The notes: a model not told the origin generated them from the letters alone. Positions 1 to 8,391 are shown, counted from the stretch's first letter. The stretch is 64,000 bases of DNA from an uncultured Mycobacterium sp. (GCA_900078375.1 FLQS01000023.1:62001-126000); one strand, 5' to 3'. Numbers and translations are program-made.

Positions 1-1
1 C

Positions 2-568
2 GGACCGAAGGAACAGCTGCGTTCCCACCTTGGACACACATTGCTCGATGCGCATGCACGCGGCCGAGTACGAGTGACCATCGGTCGCGTCAGTGACTAC
101 TACGGTCCGGACGCTCGGATGTCCCTGCCGGACGAACTCGTGCTCGAGCCGCTGTCGCGTGGCAGGAATCCAATGTGGTTCGCGCCCTTGAATATGCCGC
201 ACACGTTCGGCTACTCCATCGACACCGCCAAAGCGCTGATCATTCTGGGCGACGACGAACGCGCCGACGGCCGGGTCTTTCACACTCCCGCCGCCGAGAC
301 GCTGCCGGTCTCGGATTTCATCAAACTGGCAGGCGAGGTCGCTGGGCGGGTCCGTCGACCAATTCGCCTACCCACCACCACAGTTCGGCTGATGTCAGTG
401 TTCGACCGTAGACTACGCGGATACCACGAACTCGACCACCAACGGACCAAGCCATGGGTCGTTGACCATTCGGCGTTCGACAACACCTTTGGCCCACTGC
501 CGGTAACCGGCCACGCTGAGGCCGTCAAACACACCATCGATTGGTATCGGGCAAATGCGCGTAATTAG
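2..568 (+). CDS. NAD-dependent epimerase/dehydratase family protein, 3' part
   Basis: The frame is open from the first bases of the window, so the gene begins upstream and only about 188 C-terminal residues are visible. An internal TTG at 41 is unlikely to be the start. The visible part has features of the substrate-binding half of extended SDR (NAD-dependent epimerase) proteins: a segment reading IGRVSDYYGPDAR, then a stretch around MPHTFGYSIDTAKAL, as expected after the catalytic YxxxK region. The Rossmann glycine motif and catalytic Tyr/Lys lie outside the window. The stop overlaps the next gene by 14 bases, so the two are probably cotranscribed. The family call is fairly safe; the substrate is unknown. 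Confidence 0.75.
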   Translation, partial: GPKEQLRSHLGHTLLDAHARGRVRVTIGRVSDYYGPDARMSLPDELVLEPLSRGRNPMWFAPLNMPHTFGYSIDTAKALIILGDDERADGRVFHTPAAETLPVSDFIKLAGEVAGRVRRPIRLPTTTVRLMSVFDRRLRGYHELDHQRTKPWVVDHSAFDNTFGPLPVTGHAEAVKHTIDWYRANARN

Positions 569-1568
569 AGTCGATGAGCCGACCGGCGTCGACGGATTAC
601 GACTGCACGACGAGCCGACCCCTTCGCCACAGCGCGGCGAGCTACTCCTACACGTACGCGTCGTGGCGTTGAACTACCGGGATGGAGCGATCGCAGCCGG
701 ACGCTACGTGCGAAAAAGTCGTGCAGGCTTGGTGCCATGTAGTGATGCCGCGGCAGAAGTCGTCGAAGTCGGTGAGGGCGTGGAGGATTACCGCCCAGGC
801 GATCGTGTTCTCAGCACCTTCCATCCACGCTGGTTCGGCGGCGCTCCGCCCCCGACTCTGGAGGCAGATAGCTACGGCAGCGGGCAGGATGGTTGGCTCG
901 CCGAGTACAAGGTCGTCCCCCGGGAAGCCGTGGTGCGACTGCCCGATCAGCTCTCCGATGAACACGCCGCGACACTGCCGTGCGCCGGGGTGACAGCCTG
1001 GAGTGCGTTGCGCGGACCAAGCCCGATCCGCGCGGGACACAGCGTGCTGACATTGGGCTCGGGCGGCGTCTCGCTATTCGCCATGCAGCTGGCTAAAGCC
1101 GTTGGTGCACAGGTTATTGCGACAACATCGAGCGTCGAGAAGGCGGACATCCTCACCCAGCTGGGAGCTGACGAGGTCATCGACTATGGCCGGCATCCCG
1201 AGTGGTACGAGCAGGTGCGCGACCTCACCGCGGGGCGGGGCGTGGACCGCGTCATCGAAGTCGGCGGGCCCGCCACGATTGGTCAGTCGCTACGGGCGGT
1301 CGCCATCGGCGGTGAAGTGACGTTGATTGGATGGCTCAGTACCGACAACCCCGGCATCGACTACTTCGCGCTGAAGCACAGTCTGGCCACCACCCGCCCT
1401 GTTGTCGTGGGCAGCCGCGACGACCTCGTGGAACTAGTTCGCCTGGCCGCTGCCACCGAATTGCCCCCGGTCATTGCGCAGGTGTTCGCCTTCGAGGAAA
1501 CGCGGGCGGCCTTCGAGCGGCTATCCCGAAGCCAGCACGTCGGCAAATTGCTGATCCGGGTCAGCTGA
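555..1568 (+). CDS. Zinc-independent MDR alcohol dehydrogenase / quinone-oxidoreductase-like protein
   Basis: A 337-residue medium-chain dehydrogenase/reductase. The N-terminal GroES-like half carries the NYRD segment near residue 40 and the usual PGDRV turn near 81-85. The nucleotide-binding half has a glycine motif LGSGGVS at about 167-173 and the family-typical GADEVIDY segment. The residues that bind catalytic zinc in classical ADHs are not evident, which points to the zinc-free quinone oxidoreductase branch that reduces C=C or C=O bonds with NAD(P)H. It overlaps the upstream epimerase gene by 14 bases and probably shares its transcript. The substrate cannot be told from the sequence. Confidence 0.85.
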   Translation: MRVIRVDEPTGVDGLRLHDEPTPSPQRGELLLHVRVVALNYRDGAIAAGRYVRKSRAGLVPCSDAAAEVVEVGEGVEDYRPGDRVLSTFHPRWFGGAPPPTLEADSYGSGQDGWLAEYKVVPREAVVRLPDQLSDEHAATLPCAGVTAWSALRGPSPIRAGHSVLTLGSGGVSLFAMQLAKAVGAQVIATTSSVEKADILTQLGADEVIDYGRHPEWYEQVRDLTAGRGVDRVIEVGGPATIGQSLRAVAIGGEVTLIGWLSTDNPGIDYFALKHSLATTRPVVVGSRDDLVELVRLAAATELPPVIAQVFAFEETRAAFERLSRSQHVGKLLIRVS

Positions 1569-1594
1569 TGACGGCACGCCCGGCGTACGGGTCA

Positions 1595-2212
1595 TCACAC
1601 CGGCCAAGCGCGCAGCGCCGCAAGAATGACTGCATCCAAGTCGGCCCGCGTGGCACCGTCGACGGCCTGCACCGACAATCCCTGTAGAACGGTCGCGTAG
1701 AAGCGGGCAAGCGCGGTTGGATCGGTCGTGTCCGGCAGCACTCCCGCTTCCACATCACGGGATATGCGAAGCTCCAACGCCTCTCGTAGTTCCGCACGCA
1801 GAGATCGCAGTTCCACTGCAAGACCTGCGTTTTCGACCCCGACCATGAGCATTCCGCTTGAGATCATGCAGCCGACCGGGCTATCCGGCTGCGTGACGCG
1901 CTCGACTCCGCGCTCCAGAACGTTTTGCACGGCCAAGCGTGCGGAGGATGCTGCCGCGATATCGTCCGGCGTCAGGTTGCTCGCTTGATACAGGCGCACG
2001 GCTTCACGGTAGAGATCCGTTTTGCTGCCGAATGCGTGGTACAGACTCGGCGGCGCTATCCCGATCGCCTGGCACAAGTCGGCTATCGACACTCCCTCGT
2101 AGCCGTGGCGCCAAAACAGATCGAGTGCGATTCTCACGGCCTCATCCCGATCGAAAGTCGGTCTGCGGCCCCGTGATCTCGTCTCGGCTGCAGTAGACCC
2201 TGTGGCACTCAT
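1595..2212 (-). CDS. TetR-family transcriptional regulator
   Basis: 205 residues with a TetR/AcrR helix-turn-helix near the N-terminus: FDRDEAVRIALDLFWRHGYE, followed by the segment reading SIADLCQAIGIAPPSLYHAF. The C-terminal ligand domain resembles the TetR_C group found in regulators next to SDR and ADH genes. It is transcribed divergently from the SDR at 2333 across a short spacer holding a candidate promoter and an imperfect palindrome, so it probably controls that gene and itself. The GGGAGG sequence directly abuts the ATG, too close for normal ribosome binding; no better in-frame start is visible, so the mRNA may be leaderless. Confidence 0.88.
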   Translation of the reverse strand: MSATGSTAAETRSRGRRPTFDRDEAVRIALDLFWRHGYEGVSIADLCQAIGIAPPSLYHAFGSKTDLYREAVRLYQASNLTPDDIAAASSARLAVQNVLERGVERVTQPDSPVGCMISSGMLMVGVENAGLAVELRSLRAELREALELRISRDVEAGVLPDTTDPTALARFYATVLQGLSVQAVDGATRADLDAVILAALRAWPV

Positions 2213-2229
2213 CCTCCCAACGTAGGGGC

Positions 2230-2257
2230 TTGACGATACGACGTAAAGAGGTATTGT
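2230..2257 (+). promoter_or_regulatory. Candidate promoter and TetR operator between divergent genes
   Basis: TTGACG at 2230-2235 and TATTGT at 2252-2257 are separated by 16 bases, a reasonable housekeeping-sigma promoter for the SDR. An imperfect inverted repeat, CGATAC at 2234-2239 and GTATTG at 2251-2256 with 11 bases between, lies over the same stretch and could be the operator of the divergent TetR gene. This is inferred from sequence only. A transcript starting near 2264 would exclude the GTG at 2261 as the SDR start. Confidence 0.4.
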
Positions 2258-2332
2258 TTAGTGATCGCTACAGAAATAGGTGTGCGGTCCACCTCAAGGC
2301 ACATCTCCGACGAGAGGCTCCGTGTCGTGACG

Positions 2333-3040
2333 ATGGTCGATCAACAGGTCGTAATAATCGGCGGCTCAGAAGGGATCGGCCTCGCGGTCGCGAAAGCAGC
2401 GCGTGCCCTCGGAGCTCGAGTTCTCGCCGTATCGAGAACGAAACGAAAACTCGAGACCGCACGAGATGCGGTGAACGGCTTGGACATTCACGTGGCCGAC
2501 ATCAACGACACCGCGTCCATTCACGGACTATTTTCTGGCCTGCCAGCCGTGGATCACGTCTATATTGCAGCGGGTAGCACGAAGATGGGAAGTCCACTTG
2601 ATCACCCGCTCAACGAATTTCGGCACAAATTCGATGAACGTCTCTGGGGTTCGGTTAACGTGGTTCGCGCCGCGCATCACCTGATGCGCCCCGGCGGTTC
2701 ATTCACCTTTACCGGTGGCCTTTCTTCTGACCGCCCCGTGAGTGGAGCCTGGGTGTCTGGCATTGCGACGATGGCGACCGAACAGTTGGCCCGCGTCCTT
2801 GCTCTGGAGCTTGCGCCCATTCGCTTCAACGCCGTCGCGCCCGGTTATACCGATACCCCGATGTGGGAACGGGTCTATCCGGAAAACGGCGCGCAGGCGC
2901 TCAGCGATGTCACCACGAGGCAGCCGATCCCCCGCCTGGTGACCGCGGATGAAGTTGCCCAGACCGTATTGCTTCTCATGCAGAATGCGGCGATTACCGG
3001 TGAGACGATTCACGTCGACTGTGGGGCGCGGTTGATCTGA
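2333..3040 (+). CDS. Short-chain dehydrogenase/reductase (SDR)
   Basis: About 235 residues from the ATG at 2333; in-frame GTG codons at 2327 and 2261 are alternatives, the latter lying upstream of the predicted transcript start. A GAGAGG sequence near 2312 could serve as ribosome-binding site. The cofactor motif reads GGSEGIG instead of TGxxxGIG. The C-terminal half has APGYTDTPMW, typical of the SDR post-active-site loop. The usual YxxxK pair is not clear: the expected region reads SGAWVSGIATMATEQLA, in which Tyr and Lys are missing. The protein may therefore be a divergent or non-catalytic SDR. It is likely under the divergent TetR. Confidence 0.75.
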   Translation: MVDQQVVIIGGSEGIGLAVAKAARALGARVLAVSRTKRKLETARDAVNGLDIHVADINDTASIHGLFSGLPAVDHVYIAAGSTKMGSPLDHPLNEFRHKFDERLWGSVNVVRAAHHLMRPGGSFTFTGGLSSDRPVSGAWVSGIATMATEQLARVLALELAPIRFNAVAPGYTDTPMWERVYPENGAQALSDVTTRQPIPRLVTADEVAQTVLLLMQNAAITGETIHVDCGARLI

Positions 3041-3109
3041 GGCCTGCTGCGCTTAGGCCGGGCTCCGCTCCGGCGAATTCCGCGCCTACGGGAAGGGAGG
3101 GCAATTGTC

Positions 3110-3955
3110 ATGAATGTAGCCGGCTTTGAGCACCGGATGACACGTGTCGGCGACGTCAAGATGCACGCCGTCATCGGCGGCAGCGGACCGCCGCTGGTCC
3201 TGATCCACGGCTTTCCGCAGACGTGGTGGGAGTGGCGCCACATGATGCCGCGGCTCGCCGCTACGCACACTGTCGTCGCCGTCGACCTCCGCGGTGCCGG
3301 GCATTCCGACAATCCACAAGGCGGGTACGACAAGGCAAGCCTCAGTGGCGACGTCCACAGCGTCATGACGTCGTTGGGCTTCGACAAGTACGCGGTCTGC
3401 GGCCACGACATCGGCGCGATGACGGCGCTGGCGCTGGCGCTGACACACCGCGATGCCGTCACTCGCTTGACCGTGCTCGACGCGTCCCAGCCCGGTTGGA
3501 GCCGGTGGGAGCAGAACTCGCGTGAGCAGAAGCTCTGGCACTTCGCCTTTCACATGAAGCGCGACCTCCCAGAGCTGCTCATCCGTGGGCGCGAATTCGA
3601 CTATGTCTCAACCTTCATCTACGACCGAGCCTTCGATATGGGCGCCCATTCGGTCCCCGACATCGAGAAGTTCGCGCGGTCCTTGGCACAACCGGGAAAC
3701 CTGCGGGGAGGGCTCGAATGGTATCGCGCCTTTCCGCTCGACCACGAGAACGCGCTGGCCTGGAAGCGGGAACCGCTGACGATTCCCGTCCTCGCCCTCG
3801 GAGGGGAGCATTCGTACGGCTCGCAGATCGTAATGATGCTGCAGGAGTTCGCGACTGACGTGACGGGCGGCAGTGTCGCGGGCTGCGGACATTGGCTGCC
3901 GGAGGAGCGTCCGACCGAGGTCACCGAGCTGCTGCTGCGCTTCTTGTCGGAATGA
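3110..3955 (+). CDS. Alpha/beta hydrolase, epoxide hydrolase / haloalkane dehalogenase type
   Basis: 281 residues with a strong ribosome-binding site (GGGAAGGGAGGG region) before the ATG. The oxyanion motif HGFPQTW is near 33-39. The nucleophile elbow is GHDIGA with Asp100, so the nucleophile is Asp and not Ser, as in epoxide hydrolases and dehalogenases. Asp124 (in LDASQPGW) sits exactly 24 residues later, where dehalogenases place an acidic residue, and His261 (CGHWLPEE) is the catalytic base. A complete Asp-Asp-His set is therefore visible. It is followed after 20 bases by a second, related hydrolase, probably cotranscribed. Confidence 0.85.
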   Translation: MNVAGFEHRMTRVGDVKMHAVIGGSGPPLVLIHGFPQTWWEWRHMMPRLAATHTVVAVDLRGAGHSDNPQGGYDKASLSGDVHSVMTSLGFDKYAVCGHDIGAMTALALALTHRDAVTRLTVLDASQPGWSRWEQNSREQKLWHFAFHMKRDLPELLIRGREFDYVSTFIYDRAFDMGAHSVPDIEKFARSLAQPGNLRGGLEWYRAFPLDHENALAWKREPLTIPVLALGGEHSYGSQIVMMLQEFATDVTGGSVAGCGHWLPEERPTEVTELLLRFLSE

Positions 3956-3975
3956 CGGGGCAGGGTTGATCCACG

Positions 3976-4896
3976 ATGCGAGACGACGGACTGTTCGGCG
4001 GCTTCGCCGCCCTCGATATCGCCACAGCTAACGTCCACTTCAGCGGCGTCGTCGGCGGTTCGGGCCCTCCGCTCCTGCTCCTGCACGGCTACCCCCAGAC
4101 CCACGCGGCCTGGCATGCGGTCGCACCCACTTTCGCGGCCAGCCATACCGTCATTGCTCCAGACCTTCCCGGATACGGCGCAAGCAGGATCCTGCGCGAC
4201 TCTGTGTGGGACAAGCGCGAGGTCGCTTCCGAGCTGGTCGCAATGATGAACCGCCTTGGCCACGAGCGCTTCTCGATCGTCGCGCACGATCGTGGGGCGC
4301 GGGCCGGTTACCGGTTGGCGCTCGATCATCCTTCCTCGGTTCTGGCATACGTCTCCCTCGCGGTCGTGCCCACCCTGGAGATCTGGCCGGCCCTGGACCG
4401 CGAGTTCGCGAAAGACGCCTTCCACTGGTTCCTCTTCCTGCAACCCGGCGATCTGGTCGAAAGGCTTCTGGCAAGCGACCCTGATGCCTATCTTGACGAG
4501 ACCTTGAGGCAGATGATCGGCTCACTGGACAGGTTGCACCCGGCCGCCGTCGCCGACTACCGCGCGGCATTCCGGAAACCCTCGGTTCGCGCGGCGATGA
4601 TCAAGGACTACCGGGCCAGCTACGGGTCGGACACGGACAACGATGCGGCCGACCGTGCGGCCCGTCGCAGGCTGAAGTGCCCTGTCCTGGTTCTGTGGGC
4701 GAATGAGCGCCTTGTGGCCGAGGGGGTCACGTCCGACGGCGCCACTGCCGTCGACGTCTGGCGACGCTGGGCCGACGACGTCTCGGGCTTCGAGGTCCCG
4801 GGTGGACATCTCATCCCTGAAGACGCATCCGCGGATGTCCTCCGATTGGTGCCGCCCTTCCTTGAGGCGGCGGAAAACCGAAGCTCGGAGATCTAA
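3976..4896 (+). CDS. Alpha/beta hydrolase resembling fluoroacetate/haloacetate dehalogenase
   Basis: 306 residues. The elbow reads AHDRGAR, with Asp105 as nucleophile and two following Arg residues, the signature of haloacetate dehalogenases, where the Arg pair binds the substrate carboxylate. FHWFLFLQP carries His150-Trp151, the pair that with a Tyr (candidate Tyr212) cradles the halide in fluoroacetate dehalogenase. His278 in GGHLIPE is the base. The odd point is the catalytic acid: 24 residues after the nucleophile, where Asp is expected, the sequence has Ala129. The upstream hydrolase retains Asp at this spacing. Substrate scope is therefore uncertain. The downstream SDR is convergent, with its stop only 9 bases away. 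Confidence 0.85.
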   Translation: MRDDGLFGGFAALDIATANVHFSGVVGGSGPPLLLLHGYPQTHAAWHAVAPTFAASHTVIAPDLPGYGASRILRDSVWDKREVASELVAMMNRLGHERFSIVAHDRGARAGYRLALDHPSSVLAYVSLAVVPTLEIWPALDREFAKDAFHWFLFLQPGDLVERLLASDPDAYLDETLRQMIGSLDRLHPAAVADYRAAFRKPSVRAAMIKDYRASYGSDTDNDAADRAARRRLKCPVLVLWANERLVAEGVTSDGATAVDVWRRWADDVSGFEVPGGHLIPEDASADVLRLVPPFLEAAENRSSEI

Positions 4897-4905
4897 GGCA
4901 CCGAC

Positions 4906-5667
4906 TCACATTGCGGTGGCTCCCCCATCGACGTACAGGGCGCTTGCGGTGACGAAGGAGGCTTCATCGCTGGCCAGAAACAGCGCTGCCGCGGCGACTT
5001 CCTCGGGGCGTCCCAAACGTCCGGTCAGATGCTGGGCCTTCATTCCGTCGAGAACGGCGGCTTGGTGCTCGTCGGGCAACAGTGAGACGAAGCTGTGCGG
5101 CATCGCGGTGTCGATCAGGCCGGGAACGAGCGCGTTGACTCGAATGCCTGGGGCGAGGTCGACCGCCGCAGCACGGGACAGCAGAACGACGCCGGCTTTG
5201 GCTGCCCCGTAGATCGACATGTTCGGAACGGCGACGACTCCTCCCCCCGAGGAGGTGTTCACGATCGAGCCACCCGGATTGGTCATTCTGGGCGCAAAGG
5301 CCCGGATCATCAGGAACACCGATTTGGAGTTGATGTCGTGAACGCGATCCCAGTCCTGCACCGAGGATTCCAAGATGTGTTTCCCGACTATGACTCCCGC
5401 ATTGTTGTAGACGATGTCTACGGTCCGGTCGACGGTGATATCTGCGGCCAATTCGTTGACTTGCTCTTCGGAGGACACGTCGACCGTCCGGAACTGGAAG
5501 TCGTAACCTTCGCCTTTGAGTTCCCGTTCCAGGTCGGCGCCGGCCGCAAGGTCGATATCGACGCCGACCACCGATGCGCCTTCGGCGCAGAACATGCGGC
5601 ATGCCGCTCGCCCCACTCCCCCAGCTGCGCCGGTGATCACCGCGTATTTATTGTCAAGACGTCCCAT
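4906..5667 (-). CDS. SDR-family oxidoreductase (classical SDR)
   Basis: 253 residues with a complete classical SDR signature: TGAAGGVG at 12-19, NNAG at 88-91, the Ser139/Ser140 region, Tyr153 and Lys157, and a C-terminal VDGGATAM tail typical of 3-oxoacyl reductase or glucose-dehydrogenase-like SDRs. Asp36-38 (VDID) after beta-2 suggests a preference for NAD over NADP. It is the last gene of the IclR-GlcG-LLM-SDR series read leftwards, 52 bases after the LLM gene, so it probably oxidises or reduces a keto/hydroxy intermediate in the same catabolic route. Confidence 0.88.
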   Translation of the reverse strand: MGRLDNKYAVITGAAGGVGRAACRMFCAEGASVVGVDIDLAAGADLERELKGEGYDFQFRTVDVSSEEQVNELAADITVDRTVDIVYNNAGVIVGKHILESSVQDWDRVHDINSKSVFLMIRAFAPRMTNPGGSIVNTSSGGGVVAVPNMSIYGAAKAGVVLLSRAAAVDLAPGIRVNALVPGLIDTAMPHSFVSLLPDEHQAAVLDGMKAQHLTGRLGRPEEVAAAALFLASDEASFVTASALYVDGGATAM

Positions 5668-5719
5668 GAGATTCTTTTCTTCGGAGTTGTCGAGTCGAAT
5701 AGTCCTGCGTCGAAACGTG

Positions 5720-6853
5720 TTACGCGCGGAGTCCAGCCTGGCGAAGCAACGGCATCACCGCGTCGTCGAAGTGCTTGAGCCCCTCGGCGTAGTCGAGGAA
5801 TCCCAACGTCATTCCTGAAACACCCGCCTTCTCCATCTCGATGAAGCGGTCGGTGATCTGCTCGGGGGTTCCCACGAAAGGCGCTCCGCCGTATCCGGTG
5901 ATGAAGCGATCTACCGCGTCCTTGCTGATGAGGTGGTCGAACGAGCCGCTCTGGATGCCGAGAACCTGCATCAGGTTGCGGGCGGCCTGGCGGTCACCGC
6001 CGTCGACGACGGCCTGCAGCGCTTGTTGCGCCTCTTTCTCAGTGTCGCGGCACACGATATAGGCCCCGGAGAACACCTGCGGCTGGCGGCCATATTTCTC
6101 GAACGAGTGGTTCTTGAACTTCTGGACCGAGACAGCCGCGCTATCCGCGTCGTCGACGACGATGAAGCTGATATCTGCGTTGCGCGCGGCGAAGTCACTA
6201 CCCGCCGGCGAGGCGCCGGCGTTCATGATGACAGGGTGGGGCTTTTGCACTGGCTTAGGCCAAGATTCAGCATCGTTGATGGTGTAGTAGTCACCCGCGA
6301 AGGAGAATGGCTCCTGCTCGGCCCACAGTCGTTTGACGATGTTGATCCATTCGTCACCGACTTTGTACCGCTCGTCGTGCTCGCGCAGCGCCGAACCGAA
6401 CATCTCCATCTCGGGTTTGAACCATCCCATGACGAGGTTGAGCCCGAAACGCCCGTTGGAGATGTGGTCGATCGTCGCAGCTTGTTTGGCGGCGACGATC
6501 GGATGCACGACGGGCACATGAGAGGTTGCGAATACCATGATTCGCTCGGTCGCTTGGGCCAAACCTGCTGCCCAGGTATAGGTTTCGAAGGCTTCGCCAT
6601 TGAAGTTGGTGGCGCCGCCGAACCCACGCCACCGGCCCAGCGGGATCAGCATGTCGAGCCCCATGGCCTCGGCCTGACGCGCCAGCCCCTCGGTGTGATT
6701 CCAGCTCACCTCGTAGGACGTGGGGGCCTCACTGATGCTCACCCCCGAGCTGACATTGGTGGCGAATGTTCCCAGTTTCAGCTTGTTCTTGTCGTCGTAG
6801 AGCGCCAGATGCGATCGTGCTTCGGCGAGGTCGTCGATGTTGAGTGCGGACAC
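5720..6853 (-). CDS. LLM-class flavin-dependent monooxygenase (SsuD/SfnG/RutA-like)
   Basis: 377 residues of the luciferase-like TIM-barrel family. Visible hallmarks are the N-terminal strand LKLGTFATNVSSG, the segment IPLGRWRGFGG, the FATSHVPVVHPIVAAKQAATIDHIS block and NGRFGLNLVMGW. The length and the long central block fit the FMNH2-dependent two-component monooxygenases (alkanesulfonate, dimethylsulfone or pyrimidine-ring opening types) better than F420 enzymes. No flavin reductase lies next to it, so reduced flavin would have to come from elsewhere. Its place between a GlcG-like gene and an SDR suggests it catalyses the first oxidative step of this island. The substrate is not determinable. 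Confidence 0.85.
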   Translation of the reverse strand: MSALNIDDLAEARSHLALYDDKNKLKLGTFATNVSSGVSISEAPTSYEVSWNHTEGLARQAEAMGLDMLIPLGRWRGFGGATNFNGEAFETYTWAAGLAQATERIMVFATSHVPVVHPIVAAKQAATIDHISNGRFGLNLVMGWFKPEMEMFGSALREHDERYKVGDEWINIVKRLWAEQEPFSFAGDYYTINDAESWPKPVQKPHPVIMNAGASPAGSDFAARNADISFIVVDDADSAAVSVQKFKNHSFEKYGRQPQVFSGAYIVCRDTEKEAQQALQAVVDGGDRQAARNLMQVLGIQSGSFDHLISKDAVDRFITGYGGAPFVGTPEQITDRFIEMEKAGVSGMTLGFLDYAEGLKHFDDAVMPLLRQAGLRA

Positions 6854-6894
6854 GGTGAAGATCTCCTTAGTTCAGTGTTAGTTGGCGAACAGCC

Positions 6895-7338
6895 CTATTG
6901 GGCGAAGCCGCAGGCTTTCAGGGCGGCCTCGGCGACGGTCATGTCCTGGGTGTAATGGCCTCCGCTGATCCCGATGGAGCCGACGATCTGGCCGTCGGAG
7001 ACGATCGGATATCCGCCGCCGTAGGTGACCAGCCGGGGTGTGTGGACGATGCCCAGCTTGAGGGGTTCGTCGTCCTTGAGGACGTCGTGCCATTGGTGGG
7101 TGGGCAGTCCGAATGCGACCGCCGTATACGACTTGTTCTGGGCGATATCGATGGTCAGCGCGGGAGCGCCATCCATGCGCGCGAAGCCGACCAGGTTTGC
7201 GCCGGTGTCGTGAAGGGCCACCGAGACTGCCATCGACTGTTCTTGTGCGGCTGCCACTGCTGCCTGGATCAGTGACTGCGCACCGGCGAAGGTCAAGGTA
7301 TGGATGGATCGGGTGTCGGGTGCGGAGGCGTTCGACAT
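6895..7338 (-). CDS. GlcG/HbpS-family heme-binding-like protein
   Basis: 147 residues from the ATG at 7338, which has a GGAGAA ribosome-binding site; a longer frame to 7419 lacks one and encodes an implausible N-terminus. The family features are a helix with AAAQEQSMAVSVALHDTGANLVGFARMDGAP, a segment ending NKSYTAVAFGLPT, and the glycine-rich end GGGYPIV, GSIGISGG. Members are small, often sit in glycolate, PduO-like or catabolic operons, and have been reported to bind heme or cobalamin in some cases; here the role is unknown. It lies 40 bases after the IclR gene and 41 bases before the LLM gene. Confidence 0.82.
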   Translation of the reverse strand: MSNASAPDTRSIHTLTFAGAQSLIQAAVAAAQEQSMAVSVALHDTGANLVGFARMDGAPALTIDIAQNKSYTAVAFGLPTHQWHDVLKDDEPLKLGIVHTPRLVTYGGGYPIVSDGQIVGSIGISGGHYTQDMTVAEAALKACGFAQ

Positions 7339-7378
7339 TGTGGGTGGTTCTCCGTTCGGGGCAGGGTAAACGAAATCG

Positions 7379-8209
7379 CTACTGGTTGGATGGATTCGAG
7401 ATCGATCGCGGCCCGTCACGATGGTGGAGGGCCGCCGCCGGATCGTCGCTGAGGTGGCCGACGTAACCCAGCCGTTGTGAGATGGACATGCCGGCGGTGG
7501 CGATCAGCGGGCCGAACTCTTCGGCAGCCGTGGGAGTGAGTCGAAAGGTCGGACCTCCAACGGTGATCGCGGCGGTAATATCACCGACTGAGTCGAAGAT
7601 GGGCGCTGCAAGGGAACTCAATCCCGGTTCGCGTTCTTCGGAGCTGTATGACCAACCGTGCCTGCGGACCGTCTCCAGTTCACGCCGAAGCTGGGCGGCA
7701 TCGGTCGTCGTCGCATCGGTGTAGCGGGTCAGCCCGGCGTCGAGGGCCGCCTTCAGCGCGGCAGAATCGAATGCCATGAACGCCTTGCCCGCTGCACCGG
7801 CGTGCAACGGCATGACCTGACCGACGTACCCGTTGTAGATGATCGATCGATCCGACATCGCTGCAGCAACGCCGACGCGTACCGCACCCTGGCGCACGTA
7901 GATTCCAGTGGTTTCGCCGGTCAGATCCCGGATGTGGTCGATGACTGGACCGGCAGCGACGATGAGATCCGAAGCCGCCTTCGCCGGTGCTGACCACACG
8001 AGAACGCGTAGCCCCAGCCGGTAATCTGTTCCCTCGCGTTCCAGCAACCGCTGCGCGACAAGGCTTTTCACGATGCGCGCCACCGTTGTGGCGGGAAGGC
8101 CGGTGAGTTCGCGCAGATCGCCGATCTGCAGCCGTGGCCGCTCCTTCGAAAAGCAGTCAAGAACGAGACAGACCCGTTCGATCACGCGTACTGAACCCTC
8201 GTCAACCAT
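7379..8209 (-). CDS. IclR-family transcriptional regulator
   Basis: 276 residues starting at the ATG at 8209, which has GGAGGGG five bases upstream; a TTG at 8221 overlaps that site and is rejected. The N-terminal winged helix runs over residues 5-70, with RLQIGDLRELTGLPATTVARIVKSLVAQ as the recognition part. The C-terminal effector domain has the typical VGQVMPLHAGAAGKAFMAF and SSLAAPIFDSVGDITAAITVGGP blocks. It heads the GlcG-LLM-SDR series and is divergent from the lyase/dehydratase arm, so it is the obvious regulator of both. Candidate operators are seen on both sides of the shared intergenic region. Confidence 0.92.
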   Translation of the reverse strand: MVDEGSVRVIERVCLVLDCFSKERPRLQIGDLRELTGLPATTVARIVKSLVAQRLLEREGTDYRLGLRVLVWSAPAKAASDLIVAAGPVIDHIRDLTGETTGIYVRQGAVRVGVAAAMSDRSIIYNGYVGQVMPLHAGAAGKAFMAFDSAALKAALDAGLTRYTDATTTDAAQLRRELETVRRHGWSYSSEEREPGLSSLAAPIFDSVGDITAAITVGGPTFRLTPTAAEEFGPLIATAGMSISQRLGYVGHLSDDPAAALHHRDGPRSISNPSNQ

Positions 8210-8237
8210 TAGCCCCTCCAAAGTTACCCGCTAGTTG

Positions 8238-8292
8238 GATTGTGAATCCGTCTGGTGGTGTGACCGTAGTCACCACTCTCGCGGCTTGTCAA
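8238..8292 (-). promoter_or_regulatory. Leftward promoter with palindromic operator for the IclR operon
   Basis: Read on the minus strand, TTGACA (8292-8287) is followed after 17 bases by TACGGT (8269-8264). Just downstream of the predicted start lies a perfect palindrome GGATT-GTG-AATCC at 8238-8250. The position suits repression of iclR and the genes behind it. The promoter mirrors the rightward one in hexamers and spacing. Confidence 0.5.
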
Positions 8293-8329
8293 GCACGGAA
8301 TTGCCCGTACGCGGGGCTGAGGACGCGCC

Positions 8330-8391
8330 TTGACAGGGTGCCCCACCCCACCTACCGTCACCATCTAATGGTTCTTATATCCATCTAGTGG
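8330..8391 (+). promoter_or_regulatory. Rightward promoter with two phased palindromic operators
   Basis: TTGACA at 8330-8335 and TACCGT at 8353-8358 are 17 bases apart. CCATCTAATGG at 8361-8371 and CCATCTAGTGG at 8381-8391 follow; each is an inverted repeat and they are exactly 20 bases apart, two helical turns. The second extends outward to ATCCA-N5-TGGAT. They would lie at about +1 and +20 of the lyase/dehydratase transcript, ideal for repression. Binding by the adjacent IclR is inferred. Confidence 0.5.
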
